Source: Planctomycetota bacterium (GTDB lineage: Bacteria; Planctomycetota; Planctomycetia; Pirellulales; Pirellulaceae). From it: 64,000 nucleotides of DNA. Of this stretch, positions 7,519 to 16,283 are shown piece by piece. Positions within the stretch are counted from its first letter, which is position 1. Every line of letters begins with the position of its first letter. The translations under genes and the position numbers were made by a program. The stretch lies in assembly GCA_963204915.1 (NCBI GenBank), contig CAUJHS010000060.1, positions 1 to 64,000 of the forward strand. The letters run 5' to 3'. The notes under the pieces are model-generated. The model searched no databases, was not told the DNA's origin, and saw only the letters and a program-made list of their open reading frames with translations.

Positions 7519-7663
7519 ATTAAAGGTGTCAGGAGCATATATTCGGCGCGCCGTTGATTTGAGTTAGTGCCTTTTCGCGCAAAATTCAGGGGGATATGGA
7601 CATCCTGAATGTCTCGCGCGAAAGGGTTGACCAGCGTCCAGAATATGCTCCTGACCCCTTAAT
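7519..7663 (+). repeat. 145-bp inverted-repeat element, copy 2
   Basis: Same length and ends as copy 1 at 4419. In this copy the inner arms are intact: CCTTTTCGCGC pairs with GCGCGAAAGGG and ATTCAG with CTGAAT, so the whole unit can fold into one long interrupted hairpin. It lies between the SRPBCC gene and the hypothetical gene ending at 7708. No coding potential. Copies differ mostly in the middle, with some changes inside paired arms. Confidence 0.8.
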
Positions 7664-7707
7664 TCAGTTTCTGCTAATTTGATTTTGACTAAGGCGTGGC
7701 TGGGGCG

Positions 7708-8244
7708 TCACGAGAATTCAAAGTCCGCACGTTCCATTACTTCGAACAAGGCCCACACGGTGACGAAGCTGTGCGGATCGTTCTTCCACACCTCGGGGAG
7801 GAGTGATTGGGCCAGTTTCGCGTCTTCCAGCGCGAGCAACCCGTTCTGGCCGGTGCGCCGGGCGATCGGTTCCAGCACTCCCTGCCATGGGCCGCAGTTC
7901 AGCAACGACGAGGTCCAGGTTTCGTCGGACAGGTCGTAGCCTAAGGGCTTTAGCCGCGGGTGCTGGACCGAGCCGTTCGGGCCGAACGCATCGGTGAACA
8001 GAAGGTAATACTCGCGCCCAGAGACGGGGACCGGAAGCAAATCCATCTCCAGTCGTTCCCACAATTCATCGAGCGCGACAAGCGGATAGTTCCCGTCGAC
8101 ACAGGGGTTGCACCACGAGTCGATCGTGCGGATCTCCTGCAAGTGAGGCAGCCCAATGAACCCAATGTATTGGTCCCACTCGGGATCGCCCCGGCGACGG
8201 ATTCTCCGCGTGCTGAGCCACATCTCGCCGCCATTTTGCAACAT
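7708..8244 (-). CDS. Hypothetical protein
   Basis: 178 residues from the ATG at 8244, where AGGGG lies 8 bases upstream; an upstream extension to 8337 is possible but unlike a protein N-terminus. Recognisable stretches are DPEWDQYIGFIGLPHL, DGNYPLVALDELWERL and EYYLLFTDAFG. The composition is soluble and rich in Trp and acidic residues. I do not recognise a named family. It has no close partner; a 145-bp repeat lies just downstream of its stop and a hairpin repeat lies further upstream. Confidence 0.6.
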   Translation of the reverse strand: MLQNGGEMWLSTRRIRRRGDPEWDQYIGFIGLPHLQEIRTIDSWCNPCVDGNYPLVALDELWERLEMDLLPVPVSGREYYLLFTDAFGPNGSVQHPRLKPLGYDLSDETWTSSLLNCGPWQGVLEPIARRTGQNGLLALEDAKLAQSLLPEVWKNDPHSFVTVWALFEVMERADFEFS

Positions 8245-8721
8245 GGTGCGTCCCCTCGCCGCAAAAGACTTTCGCAAAGCGGTGCGTGCTGGAATGAGCC
8301 GGATTACAAAATACGCTTGCCAAAGGGCCGCCGTCACTTGAGCGGGGTGTGGGGCGATGCGATGGACGAATCATGAAGTGGTACAAGCAGCGCACACCAG
8401 AGCACCGCCCAAAAAAGCACGGAAATTTTTCGTGTCCAACCCATGCGCCCTAGCCCGCGTTTCATCGAGGTGTGATGACTTCTTCAGTGTGGTCCACTCG
8501 CTCCGCGAGTGGTTTCCGGCACTCGCGGAGCGAGTGCACCACATTCGGGGCGCCACATCTGCGTGAAACGCGCTCTAGGCGGCGTCCGTAACCCAACCAT
8601 TCACCAGACTTTTATCAAGGATCATTCTGTCGATCGAACTCGCTGCTTTCATCTCAATTACTGACGCTCTACGACGAGCCGCGCCGCGGCGAATAGTGAC
8701 TCGCGGTAGTCCATAGATGTG
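8245..8721. other. Intergenic region with one hairpin repeat
   Basis: Apart from the palindrome at 8489-8542 I see no gene. Short open frames on both strands here have no start signal and only mirror the palindrome. Confidence 0.5.
8489..8542 (+). repeat. 23-bp arm palindrome, CACTCGCTCCGCGAGTG family
   Basis: Arms at 8489-8511 and 8520-8542 are complementary except for one base pair; the loop is GTTTCCGG. The inner CACTCGCTCCGCGAGTG half is itself palindromic, so each arm can also fold alone. No T-run follows. A REP-type element is the best guess. Confidence 0.75.
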
Positions 8722-8994
8722 TTAGGTCCAATCTTCTTCCTGAATTCCGAACTCGAATTGAGCTTGCGCCATGGCCTCTGCTTGGGTTGTGTGGTAAGTG
8801 TCGGTCATCTCTTGACCGTCTTCATCATTGTGGATGAGATAAAACCCGCTATCTTCATCGAACTGGACGACGTGCAGCTCCTTGGGTGGATCAAGCGGGC
8901 GTCCATTGACCGAGTGCCGTGTCCGACCGATTGGAATATGTTCCGGCCGGAGCAGTACTTTGCACACCACGCGTTGTTTTAACTCGCGATTCAT
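8722..8994 (-). CDS. Small acidic hypothetical protein
   Basis: 90 residues from the ATG at 8994, with GGAG upstream. HVVQFDEDSGFYLIHNDEDGQEMTDTYHTTQAEAMAQAQFEFGI suggests a small beta domain plus helix, as in single-domain proteins that wrap around an antiparallel sheet. Strongly acidic C-terminus ending EEDWT. No family recognised. It stands alone between two hypothetical genes. Confidence 0.55.
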   Translation of the reverse strand: MNRELKQRVVCKVLLRPEHIPIGRTRHSVNGRPLDPPKELHVVQFDEDSGFYLIHNDEDGQEMTDTYHTTQAEAMAQAQFEFGIQEEDWT

Positions 8995-9105
8995 CGGGAA
9001 AATCTCCACGACGGTCGGCAGCCTATGCGGAAGGCAAGCGATCACCGCTTGATTCGGTTATGCCGCCTGAGCGTCAAAGATTCCACCGCTGCCGACGCCT
9101 TCAGA

Positions 9106-9768
9106 TTATTCGTGTGTGGAATGCCAAACGCCGGTTGTCCGCCAGCCGTCGTCGGTGTACCAGCGAATCTGCATCACGCCGTCGAGGGTCGCCAACCAGC
9201 GAGCAATATATCGCGATACGCTGGGATCGTCTCGGCCGTCATGCCAGAGATGGACTCGTCGTGCATGCCAATCAAAAACGACATTGCGCCGCGGGCCGCC
9301 GTTTTGCTGGTAGGCGACGGTCGTGGCAATGGGCAACCGCCACGGAAACGCGATGCGCGAGTAGGGCCCGTCTTGTGATTTGACGAACGCTTGGAACGAA
9401 GCAGCCAGGCCCCGCAAGTCGGCCGCGCCTCGTAAGGCGAAGGTCACGTGCGTCCGCAGGCCAAGTTCCGTTCCCGGGGGCGGAGTGGTGTCGCAGACCG
9501 CCATTTCGCCCATCGCCGACAAGCGCGTGATGATGGCGGCGTTGTTCCCGCGATAGCGAATGCACGCCAACTCCGCGCAGCAAATCGCTGAGAGCATTTG
9601 ATTTAGTTCATCCTCCGATTGCGGCTGGCGTTTGACATAACAATGGTCGTGGGGTTCGGTCGTCATCCCGAACAAGTTCGGCGCCTCGGTGCGCGGAACG
9701 CCGCACGCGGTGCAACAATCCGCGACAACGTAAAAGTCGCCAAGCACATTCAGCCGGTGCGGTTGCAT
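9106..9768 (-). CDS. Ferredoxin-like protein with C-terminal domain of unknown function
   Basis: About 220 residues from the ATG at 9768; the frame upstream is basic and low complexity and looks non-coding. The N-terminal domain has VVADCCTACGVPRTEAPNLF, then HCYVKRQP and SAICCAELACIRYRG. Spaced Cys residues followed by the typical .P..F of ferredoxins suggest a single Fe-S cluster. The C-terminal half (GTELGLRTHVTFALRG, AFPWRLPIATTVAY, RRVHLWHDGRDD) is unrecognised. Likely a soluble electron carrier or redox sensor; a structural-only Zn role is possible. Confidence 0.55.
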   Translation of the reverse strand: MQPHRLNVLGDFYVVADCCTACGVPRTEAPNLFGMTTEPHDHCYVKRQPQSEDELNQMLSAICCAELACIRYRGNNAAIITRLSAMGEMAVCDTTPPPGTELGLRTHVTFALRGAADLRGLAASFQAFVKSQDGPYSRIAFPWRLPIATTVAYQQNGGPRRNVVFDWHARRVHLWHDGRDDPSVSRYIARWLATLDGVMQIRWYTDDGWRTTGVWHSTHE

Positions 9769-10080
9769 TTCAAGACCATTCAAACGACGCGAGCCAACCC
9801 AACGCCGGAAGCATCGGCGCCGGCGACTCGCCGAAAAACGCCGACCACCACTTGTGAGGAAGCGCCTTCTCTTGTGATATTCCCTTTTTCGAGCGAAGTA
9901 AACCGTGGAAGCGCCACTGGCCCGCCGGATGGTCGAACACGCCAGCGCGCCCGTTACTGTCGAATCTGCCCAACGTTGCGAACGCTCGCTGGCCGTCATT
10001 CAACGTCCGCGAACTCCCAGGAACCTTTCTCGCGGCGTCGCCATGCACGACGCGCGATCATGCGCAACAGGAAAACAGCC
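9769..10080. other. Non-coding stretch upstream of the zinc-ribbon gene
   Basis: Open frames run through here on both strands, but they are rich in Arg, Ser and Thr, lack start signals and resemble chance frames in GC-rich DNA. Nothing else seen except the AGGA site before 10081. Confidence 0.4.
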
Positions 10081-10320
10081 ATGAAAACACCGGTATGCAA
10101 CCTTTGCGGCAAGGCCATGGAGAAGGGGTTCATTCCCGACGTCGCCCACGGAACCGTGCGGCGCGCGGTGTGGCATCGGGGCGACCCAGAGCCTGCCCTG
10201 CTTTTCGGCATGCCCTTGGGCGGCCTGAGTATCGATAAGTTGGAAACTCTGCCGATCACCACGTTCCGGTGTCCGGAATGTGGACTTTTGCAGTTCTATG
10301 CGAACGCCGATGAGGAGTAA
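10081..10320 (+). CDS. Small zinc-ribbon protein (DUF6487-like)
   Basis: 79 residues, starting MKTPVCNLCGKAMEKGFIPD and closing FRCPECGLLQFYAN. The two C-x2-C pairs (CNLC and CPEC) at the ends should form one zinc ribbon. The middle RAVWHRGDPEP region and the GLLQFYA end match the small family of proteins of the DUF6487 type. AGGA lies 8 bases before the ATG. Function unknown; probably cytosolic. Confidence 0.7.
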   Translation: MKTPVCNLCGKAMEKGFIPDVAHGTVRRAVWHRGDPEPALLFGMPLGGLSIDKLETLPITTFRCPECGLLQFYANADEE

Positions 10321-11159
10321 GTCGCAGGCGTCGCGGGGCGCAGGCCTTTGTGTTAAAGGGGCGCACCAGAATGAGGTGGGGGCGTTCCTAACGCCGACAA
10401 CAAGCGGGGTGATGAATACTGTTGAGGAACGTAGCGACGATGGCCGTATCGGTCGATTCGATCACCCCGGCCTGCATGCTCTTATTATACCGAACAAATG
10501 TACAGCATCAAGTCATCGTGCGCGAAAATGGAGACGGTCATTTGAACTTACGTCGATACGTGGGCGCCGTCTTGTGCGCAATTCATCGAGAATTTCCAGC
10601 GCTTTTTCGTAGAAGGCGATCTCTCCTCTCGCCGTAACTTTTTTTCAGATTTTTTTACGGGTGCGACGGCGCGATGGCGCTCGGACGCGGACGCGATGTC
10701 GCCAGGGCTGTAGTAGCGCTAAGGGCGGATCGTGCGTTGATGGATTGGTCCAGCGAGATACACGCCGTCGCTGGGATGGGCGACACGCCGTCCGGCTCGG
10801 CTCGGGGCTCGGAGGGGCGATACGCCGTCGCTTGCGCTTCCGGCTCGGAATCGGAAGAGCGCGGCGTGTTGTCGATGGAGTTTTTGGTTTTTTCGATAGG
10901 AGCGGTTCGGGATGATTATTTGTTACCGTCGACCGGCGGGGCGTGCGCCAGGCCGGCTTTCGCGGGGAAAAACCCGAACAACCGGTGGCCGCGGGTCGTC
11001 TTGATCCTTGAGGGCGGCGCGTTTGCTACCGCCCGAAGGCCAGGCGCATTCGTCGCATGACCACAAACTCACCGTAATGTGCAGAGTTTTCGCCGGGTGA
11101 GTCGATACGACAGGTGGGCATTACGCCATTTGTTTCTATGTACGGGGAATCGAGAATCG
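10321..11159. other. 839-base region with no convincing gene
   Basis: Frames here are short or of unnatural composition. Two T-rich runs (about 10638-10653) sit inside a CCGTAA/TTACGG inverted repeat. Two similar GC-rich units occur near 10761 and 10821 (both contain ACGCCGTCGCT, and a CCGGCTCGG follows each), consistent with REP-like repeats. The 5' leader and promoter of the sigma factor gene presumably lie at the right end. I could not identify a structured RNA. Confidence 0.45.
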
Positions 11160-12065
11160 ATGGCTTCGACGAAAACGCAACCCGAGAGCGAACTCGAGGA
11201 ACTGAGCCGCGCCCGAGGCGCACGCCGCTCGTCCTCGGTGCAAACGCCTCTGGAAACCTACCTCCGCGAAATCAACGAAACCGCGCTCCTCTCGGCCGAA
11301 GATGAGCAAATGCTGGCCGACGGCATCGCCCAGGGCGATGTCCGAGCGCGCGATCGCATGGTGCGGGCCAACTTGCGGTTGGTGGTGAACATCGCCCGCG
11401 GCTACACCGGCAAAGGTCTGGGTTTGCAGGATTTAATCGAGGAAGGGAATCTCGGGCTGTTGCGGGCGGTCGAAGGTTTCGACCCGCGCATGGGAACCCG
11501 CTTTAGCACGTACGCCAGCTACTGGATCAAACAATCGATCAAGCGGGCATTGATTAACTCGGCCAAAACCATTCGCATTCCGGCGTATATGGTCGAGTTG
11601 CTTTCCAAGTGGCGCCGCGCCAGTGCGCGTTTGCAGGAAGAACTGGGCCGCACCCCAACGCCGGAAGAAATCGCGCGCGTGCTCGGCTTGCCGAAGAAGA
11701 AGTTGCCCATCATTAAGAAGGCGATTCGGATTTACAACTCGACGCCGCAAACCGACCAGGCCGAAGCTGGCTGGTCGCTCGGCGAGATGATCGAAGACGA
11801 ACGCCTCAAAAGCCCAGAAGACGAACTGCTGGAGCATGACGCCCTGAAGCATGTGATGCGCATGCTCGAAACGATGGATGACCGCGAACGCACCGTGCTG
11901 CGCATGCGATTCGGACTCGGCGGGATCGAGCCGCACACGCTCAAAGAAATTGGCGAGCAACTGGGGCTGACTCGCGAACGCGTCCGGCAAATCGAAACCG
12001 AAGCGCTGGGCAAGCTGAACACCAGTTTGCAAGATCCGAAAGAGCGGCAGGAAAGCGAAGAATAA
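11160..12065 (+). CDS. RNA polymerase sigma-70 family factor (RpoD/group 2-like)
   Basis: 301 residues from ATG 11160. Region 1.2 is TPLETYLREINETALLSAED. Region 2 (RDRMVRANLRLVVNIARGY, GLGLQDLIEEGNLGLLRAVE, RFSTYASYWIKQSIKRAL) binds the core enzyme and the -10 element. Region 3 (IPAYMVELLSKWRRA, LGRTPTPEEIA) follows. Region 4 (LKEIGEQLGLTRERVRQIE) is the helix-turn-helix reading -35. It lacks the long 1.1 domain, as in group 2 sigma factors such as RpoS/SigB-type paralogues and several planctomycete RpoD variants. It directs RNA polymerase to a promoter set that I cannot define. Single-gene unit. Confidence 0.95.
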   Translation: MASTKTQPESELEELSRARGARRSSSVQTPLETYLREINETALLSAEDEQMLADGIAQGDVRARDRMVRANLRLVVNIARGYTGKGLGLQDLIEEGNLGLLRAVEGFDPRMGTRFSTYASYWIKQSIKRALINSAKTIRIPAYMVELLSKWRRASARLQEELGRTPTPEEIARVLGLPKKKLPIIKKAIRIYNSTPQTDQAEAGWSLGEMIEDERLKSPEDELLEHDALKHVMRMLETMDDRERTVLRMRFGLGGIEPHTLKEIGEQLGLTRERVRQIETEALGKLNTSLQDPKERQESEE

Positions 12066-12089
12066 TTCGTCCGCCGCCATGCGCAACCA

Positions 12090-12112
12090 CGCCCCGCTTC
12101 CGGCGCGGGGCG
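12090..12112 (+). terminator. Possible GC-rich hairpin after the sigma factor gene
   Basis: CGCCCCGC (12090-12097) pairs with GCGGGGCG (12105-12112) around a 7-base loop. There is no T-run, so it may be a weak or factor-dependent terminator. Confidence 0.35.
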
Positions 12113-12228
12113 GTCGCAAAGCAGCAGGTCGCTTGAAGGGTGAGTTCTGCACCCTGTGGAACACGAATGCCAGTCTGGTTAGACTCCAAGACTATGGTGT
12201 TTTCGTGTTCGACCCTTCAAGGTGCTTC

Positions 12229-13458
12229 ATGATTCTACGACGATGCTGCTTGGTCTGGCTGAGCTTGGGGATTTGCGCGATGGGAGGGGTCTCATCGCTT
12301 TCCGCCCAAACATTTCAGGGCGTTGAGACGAAACCTCACCCGCAGGTGCAAATCGAGCGGGCTTTTCCCGAATTGAAAATCACGCGGCCCGTGATTCTGA
12401 CGCACGCGGGCGACGGTTCGGGGCGGTTGTTTGTCGTCACGCAGCAGGGCATCGTGAATGTTTTCCCGAACCGGCAAGACGTGAAGCCCAGCGAGGTCAA
12501 GACCTTCCTCGACATTCGCGAAAAGGTGGTCTACAAAGACACCGAGAACGAAGAAGGCTTTTTGGGCATGGCCTTCCACCCCAAGTTCGCCGAGAACGGC
12601 GAGTTCTTTGTGTATTACACCTCGACCCAGGCGCCACCGCATACCTCGGTCATTTCGCGGTTCCGAGTTTCGAAAGATAACCCCGATCAGGCCGACCCCA
12701 ATTCGGAAGAAGAAATTTTGCGCATTCCGCAGCCGTTCTGGAACCACAACGGCGGCACGATTGTGTTTGGCCCGGACGGTTACTTGTACGTCGGTTTGGG
12801 CGACGGCGGCGCGGCGAACGACCCGCAAGGCAACGGGCAGAACCTGAAAACGTTGCTCGGCTCGATCTTGCGCATCGACGTGGACAACACCCAAGGCGAC
12901 CTGAAGTACGCCATTCCGAAGGACAACCCCTTTGTGAATCGGAAGGACGCCCGCGGCGAAATTTACGCTTACGGCATTCGCAACATTTGGCGCATGGCGT
13001 TTGACCGCAAGACCAACGTGCTGTGGGCCGCCGACGTAGGCCAGAACTTGTGGGAAGAAATCGACTTGATCGTTCCCGGCGGAAATTACGGTTGGAACCT
13101 GCGCGAAGGAACTCACAAATTCGGCGAAGCGGGAGTCGGTCCGCGTGAAGACTTGATCGAGCCGATCTGGGAATACCACCACAACATCGGCAAGTCGATC
13201 ACCGGCGGGCATGTGTACCGCGGCCAGAAAGTTCCTGCTCTTGACGGCATGTACTTGTACGCCGACTATGTGTCCGGCCTGGTGTGGGCGCTCGATTACG
13301 ACGCCAAAGCCAAAAAGCTCAAAGCGAACTATTTGATACCGGTCGCCGAGTCGGTGTCGCTGAAGAACATGCCGGTCATCACCTTTGGCGAAGACGAAGA
13401 AGGCGAAGTGTACTTCACCGACACCTTTGGCGCCATTTATCGCTTTGTGGGCAAGTAA
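12229..13458 (+). CDS. Exported PQQ-dependent sugar dehydrogenase-like protein (GSDH/ HHIP-type)
   Basis: 409 residues from ATG 12229, which has AAGG 6 bases upstream; a signal peptide ends at SAQT (residue 25). The beta-propeller signature is clear: GFLGMAFHPKFAENGEFFVYY, WNHNGGTIVFGPDGYLYVGLGDGG, GSILRIDVD, NPFV, YGIRNIWRMAFD and GGNYGWN. These are the conserved loops of soluble glucose dehydrogenase / hedgehog-interacting-like proteins that bind PQQ and Ca2+. Substrate is likely a sugar or other alcohol in the periplasm. Stand-alone gene between the sigma factor and deoC. Confidence 0.9.
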   Translation: MILRRCCLVWLSLGICAMGGVSSLSAQTFQGVETKPHPQVQIERAFPELKITRPVILTHAGDGSGRLFVVTQQGIVNVFPNRQDVKPSEVKTFLDIREKVVYKDTENEEGFLGMAFHPKFAENGEFFVYYTSTQAPPHTSVISRFRVSKDNPDQADPNSEEEILRIPQPFWNHNGGTIVFGPDGYLYVGLGDGGAANDPQGNGQNLKTLLGSILRIDVDNTQGDLKYAIPKDNPFVNRKDARGEIYAYGIRNIWRMAFDRKTNVLWAADVGQNLWEEIDLIVPGGNYGWNLREGTHKFGEAGVGPREDLIEPIWEYHHNIGKSITGGHVYRGQKVPALDGMYLYADYVSGLVWALDYDAKAKKLKANYLIPVAESVSLKNMPVITFGEDEEGEVYFTDTFGAIYRFVGK

Positions 13459-13590
13459 GCCTGCACGGCGCCGCGCCGGCTTCTTGAAGAATTGGCCTCA
13501 GGGCGGACTGCGCGTCCGCCTTCACGTTCGTTGTGGTGGGCGCCTTCGCCCGCTGTTCAGGATTCGCGAACCGAGTCAGGAGTCGCCGCT

Positions 13591-14289
13591 ATGGCCGTCG
13601 ATTATTCCTACCAAGACATCGCCAAGATGATCGACCACTCGTTGTTGCAGCCGACGCTGACCGACGAGGAGCTGGAAGCCGGTTGCCGCGTAGCGCTGGA
13701 GTACGACGTGGCCAGCGTGTGCATCAAGCCGTACTACTTGAAGCGCTGCGTTCAGTGGTTGCATGGCAGCACCGTGCGGGCCAGCACCACGATCGGTTTT
13801 CCGCACGGCGGGCACACCACCGCCATGAAACTGAAAGAGGCCGAGGAAGCCCTGGACGACGGCGGCGAAGAACTCGACGCCGTGGTGAATATTGGCAAGG
13901 TGCTTAGCGGCGACTGGAATTACGTGCAGGCGGAAATTGTGCAACTCACCCGGCTGACGCACGAAGGCGGGCAGAAGATCAAAGTCATTTTTGAGAACTG
14001 CTACTTGCAAGACCAGCACAAAATTCGGCTGTGTCAGATTTGCGGCGAGGCGGGCGTCGATTGGGTCAAAACGTCGACCGGCTACGGCAGCGGCGGCGCC
14101 ACGCACGAGGATTTGCGTCTCATGCGCAAGCACTCACCACCGCAAGTGCAAGTGAAAGCCGCGGGCGGCGTGCGCACGTTAGACGCCTTGCTTGAAGTAC
14201 GCGCCCTCGGCGTTTCCCGAGTCGGCGCCAGCCGCACCGCGGAAATGCTCGACGAATGCCGCTTACGCACCGGCGACCGCCGCGCCTAA
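13591..14289 (+). CDS. deoC: Deoxyribose-phosphate aldolase
   Basis: 232 residues; ATG 13591 has AGGAG 8 bases upstream. It cleaves 2-deoxyribose 5-phosphate to glyceraldehyde 3-phosphate and acetaldehyde in nucleoside breakdown. Catalytic residues are visible: Schiff-base Lys160 in GVDWVKTSTGYG, Lys189 in QVKAAGGVR and Asp96 in ELDAVVNIG. The opening IAKMIDHSLLQPTLTDEEL carries the family DHTLL-type motif. Length is normal for class I bacterial DeoC. No pathway partners nearby. Confidence 0.95.
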   Translation: MAVDYSYQDIAKMIDHSLLQPTLTDEELEAGCRVALEYDVASVCIKPYYLKRCVQWLHGSTVRASTTIGFPHGGHTTAMKLKEAEEALDDGGEELDAVVNIGKVLSGDWNYVQAEIVQLTRLTHEGGQKIKVIFENCYLQDQHKIRLCQICGEAGVDWVKTSTGYGSGGATHEDLRLMRKHSPPQVQVKAAGGVRTLDALLEVRALGVSRVGASRTAEMLDECRLRTGDRRA

Positions 14290-14354
14290 GGGAAGACGTT
14301 TTCGTCATCGGTTGATCTCTCGAAGTGGGCCATGTCGCGAGGGGCGTCGTTCAC

Positions 14355-14798
14355 CTAGGCCGAGACTTCAAACCGAAAGCGAATGTTCAATTCGGCGGCT
14401 TTCTTCAAGATTCGCTGAAACGCGCGGAGATCGTTGACAATCTCCTCCAGGAATTCGTCGTCCGGCTCGGCTTTCCACTTCGCGTCAAAGTGCGTGAGTA
14501 ACGCCGAGATCGTTTGGAGGCCCGCAGCCGAGTCGTGCCACTGCCGCGCCGCCGAACGAGCGCGCTCCGCCCAGGACTTGGCTTCGTCCGCATCTTCGTC
14601 CTCCAGCGCGTCGGCAATGTCGTCGATGAGCCCCACGTCGGCGTACCCGTAGAACTGGCTCAAGGGCGTGACTCCGGCGGCTTGAGCGACGGCATCGCAT
14701 TCTTCAGCGTCCGCAAACTGCCCCAGCCCCTGCCCCGTGCGAAACGGCTTTTCCGGCGTCTTCTTACCCTGGAGACGAATGTCGACGAACACAGACAT
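14355..14798 (-). CDS. Hypothetical acidic protein
   Basis: 147 residues from the ATG at 14798 (MSVFVDIRLQGKKTPEK). It is acidic and helix-rich, with GLGQFADAEECDAVAQAAG, LIDDIADALEDEDADEAKSW and a C-terminal AELNIRFRFEVSA. No cysteine-rich motif, no signal peptide. I do not recognise the family. The gene is convergent with deoC (gap 65 bases). Confidence 0.6.
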   Translation of the reverse strand: MSVFVDIRLQGKKTPEKPFRTGQGLGQFADAEECDAVAQAAGVTPLSQFYGYADVGLIDDIADALEDEDADEAKSWAERARSAARQWHDSAAGLQTISALLTHFDAKWKAEPDDEFLEEIVNDLRAFQRILKKAAELNIRFRFEVSA

Positions 14799-15029
14799 GG
14801 GCTGCCTCATTCTTTCAACGAACGAGTCGTCAACGGTCAATGCGCATCGCGTGAACCAAACCTCGCCCTGAGATTTACTGCCGTACAGGGACAACTCTCA
14901 ATGCGAACGCGAGCAATCTTCAATCAAGATATCTGTAACGAATCGCCGTAGCAATGCGAGCCGGACGATGTGCTTCACGGCAGCTTGGGCGAGCGACGGC
15001 GGTCAGGTATTGTCAGTTGACACACTCGT

Positions 15030-16166
15030 TCACTTGGCCGGCCGTTCAGGCTGGCGGCGGGCGTCGCGGCGGCGCTTCCAGCGCAGCAATTGTTGCCGCA
15101 ACGAGAGCGGTTGAAAGCATGACAGCCGATACAGCGGCAGGGTCTCGTCGAGGAAGTAACGCTTCAACTCAAGCGAACCTGGGCCCATATCATACCGCCA
15201 GTCGCCGCGCTGGTAGGCGTCTTCAATAATGTGGGCGTATAGCACGTTCCCCACGCCGTCGCGGCAGGCGGTCGCGTCGTAACCGGCGCGCAAGCCGAAC
15301 ACATTACCGCGGTAATGGTAGTTGTACGCAAAGGCGATCGGTTCGTCTTCCAGAAACAGGAGGTTCAGATCGATGCCGCCGCACTTCGCCGCGGTTGCGT
15401 GCAGGTCGCGCAAAAACGGTTGAATCGAAGCGTGCGAAAGCGTCGTGCCATCGGTCGAATTGCTTTGCCAACTGGCTTGCGCAATCCGGAGGCACGCATC
15501 GAAGTACTCCCAGCGCGGGTCAACGACGTTCTGCCCGTCGGTGCGGTAGCGCACATAGCGGGCGCCGCGTTCCGCCAGACGGCGTTGGCTGCGGCGTAGG
15601 TTGTTCCGCCACTTGCTGGTGCGCTGGGCGAGGTAGTCGTCCCATGTGCCCGCCAATGCGACCAGGCCCGACGAGTCGAGCAGGCTTCGCTCGATGGGGA
15701 GTTGCAACGCTTGAACTGCGGCTTCGGTTTGGGCCAACGCTTCATTCGTTCCGCCGACCCAGCGCAGCTCTAAAACGTCCCAGTCGCGCCGGACTGCCGA
15801 CGAATGCAAGTAGGCGAGCCCGCGCTCCAGCGTCTCTTGCGGCCGCGGGCCAATCGGTCCGTAGTAGGAGCCCCAATAGTCAAGCGGGTACGTAAGAAAC
15901 TTGACGTGGCCTAATTTGGTCGGTTCACGTCGCACCACCAGCGGCAAAATTCCGCTCGGCTCACCTTGATCGAACGTGACGATGACGCGCAAGCGCTGAC
16001 TTTGGCCGTAGTGCCGCCAGTACACTTCAAGCCAGTCCAGCGTTTGAAAGAACGAGGCGCCGGCCGTTTGCTCCAGCAAGGTGCTCCACGCCGGGCGCAA
16101 CTCCTGAAGTTGAGCAGGATCGTTAAATTCGCGCACGTCCATACAAGGAAACACGGTTTGTTTCAC
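15030..16166 (-). CDS. FemAB/BioF2-type GNAT acetyltransferase
   Basis: About 378 residues; GTG 16166 has GGAAGG just upstream, though ATG 16142 (MDVREFND) is a fallback. The architecture is two GNAT-like folds: residues about 1-180 (SFFQTLDWLEVYWRHYG, GILPLVVRREP) and about 190-330 (RTSKWRNNLRRSQRRLAERG, then LLFLEDEPIAFAYNYHYRG and DYDATACRDGVGNVL), as in PF13480-type proteins. These are linked to cell-surface polysaccharide or peptidoglycan modification. The C-terminus is Arg-rich. It sits next to a membrane-protein gene with no clear partner. Confidence 0.85.
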   Translation of the reverse strand: MKQTVFPCMDVREFNDPAQLQELRPAWSTLLEQTAGASFFQTLDWLEVYWRHYGQSQRLRVIVTFDQGEPSGILPLVVRREPTKLGHVKFLTYPLDYWGSYYGPIGPRPQETLERGLAYLHSSAVRRDWDVLELRWVGGTNEALAQTEAAVQALQLPIERSLLDSSGLVALAGTWDDYLAQRTSKWRNNLRRSQRRLAERGARYVRYRTDGQNVVDPRWEYFDACLRIAQASWQSNSTDGTTLSHASIQPFLRDLHATAAKCGGIDLNLLFLEDEPIAFAYNYHYRGNVFGLRAGYDATACRDGVGNVLYAHIIEDAYQRGDWRYDMGPGSLELKRYFLDETLPLYRLSCFQPLSLRQQLLRWKRRRDARRQPERPAK

Positions 16167-16283
16167 GCCACCTTCCAAAAGGGCGCGTCATGCGCGCACC
16201 TGTTATTGCAAGTGTAGCTTACGAACCAGAGCAACGATTTCCCTTGGCGCCTACCTGCCGGCGCGTGGAGAATACGAACTCCG

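Noticed and set aside
10674-11060. Open frame between the zinc-ribbon gene and the sigma factor
   Set aside because: Arg/Gly/Ser-rich, no start signal, no homology motif; typical of chance frames in GC-rich DNA.
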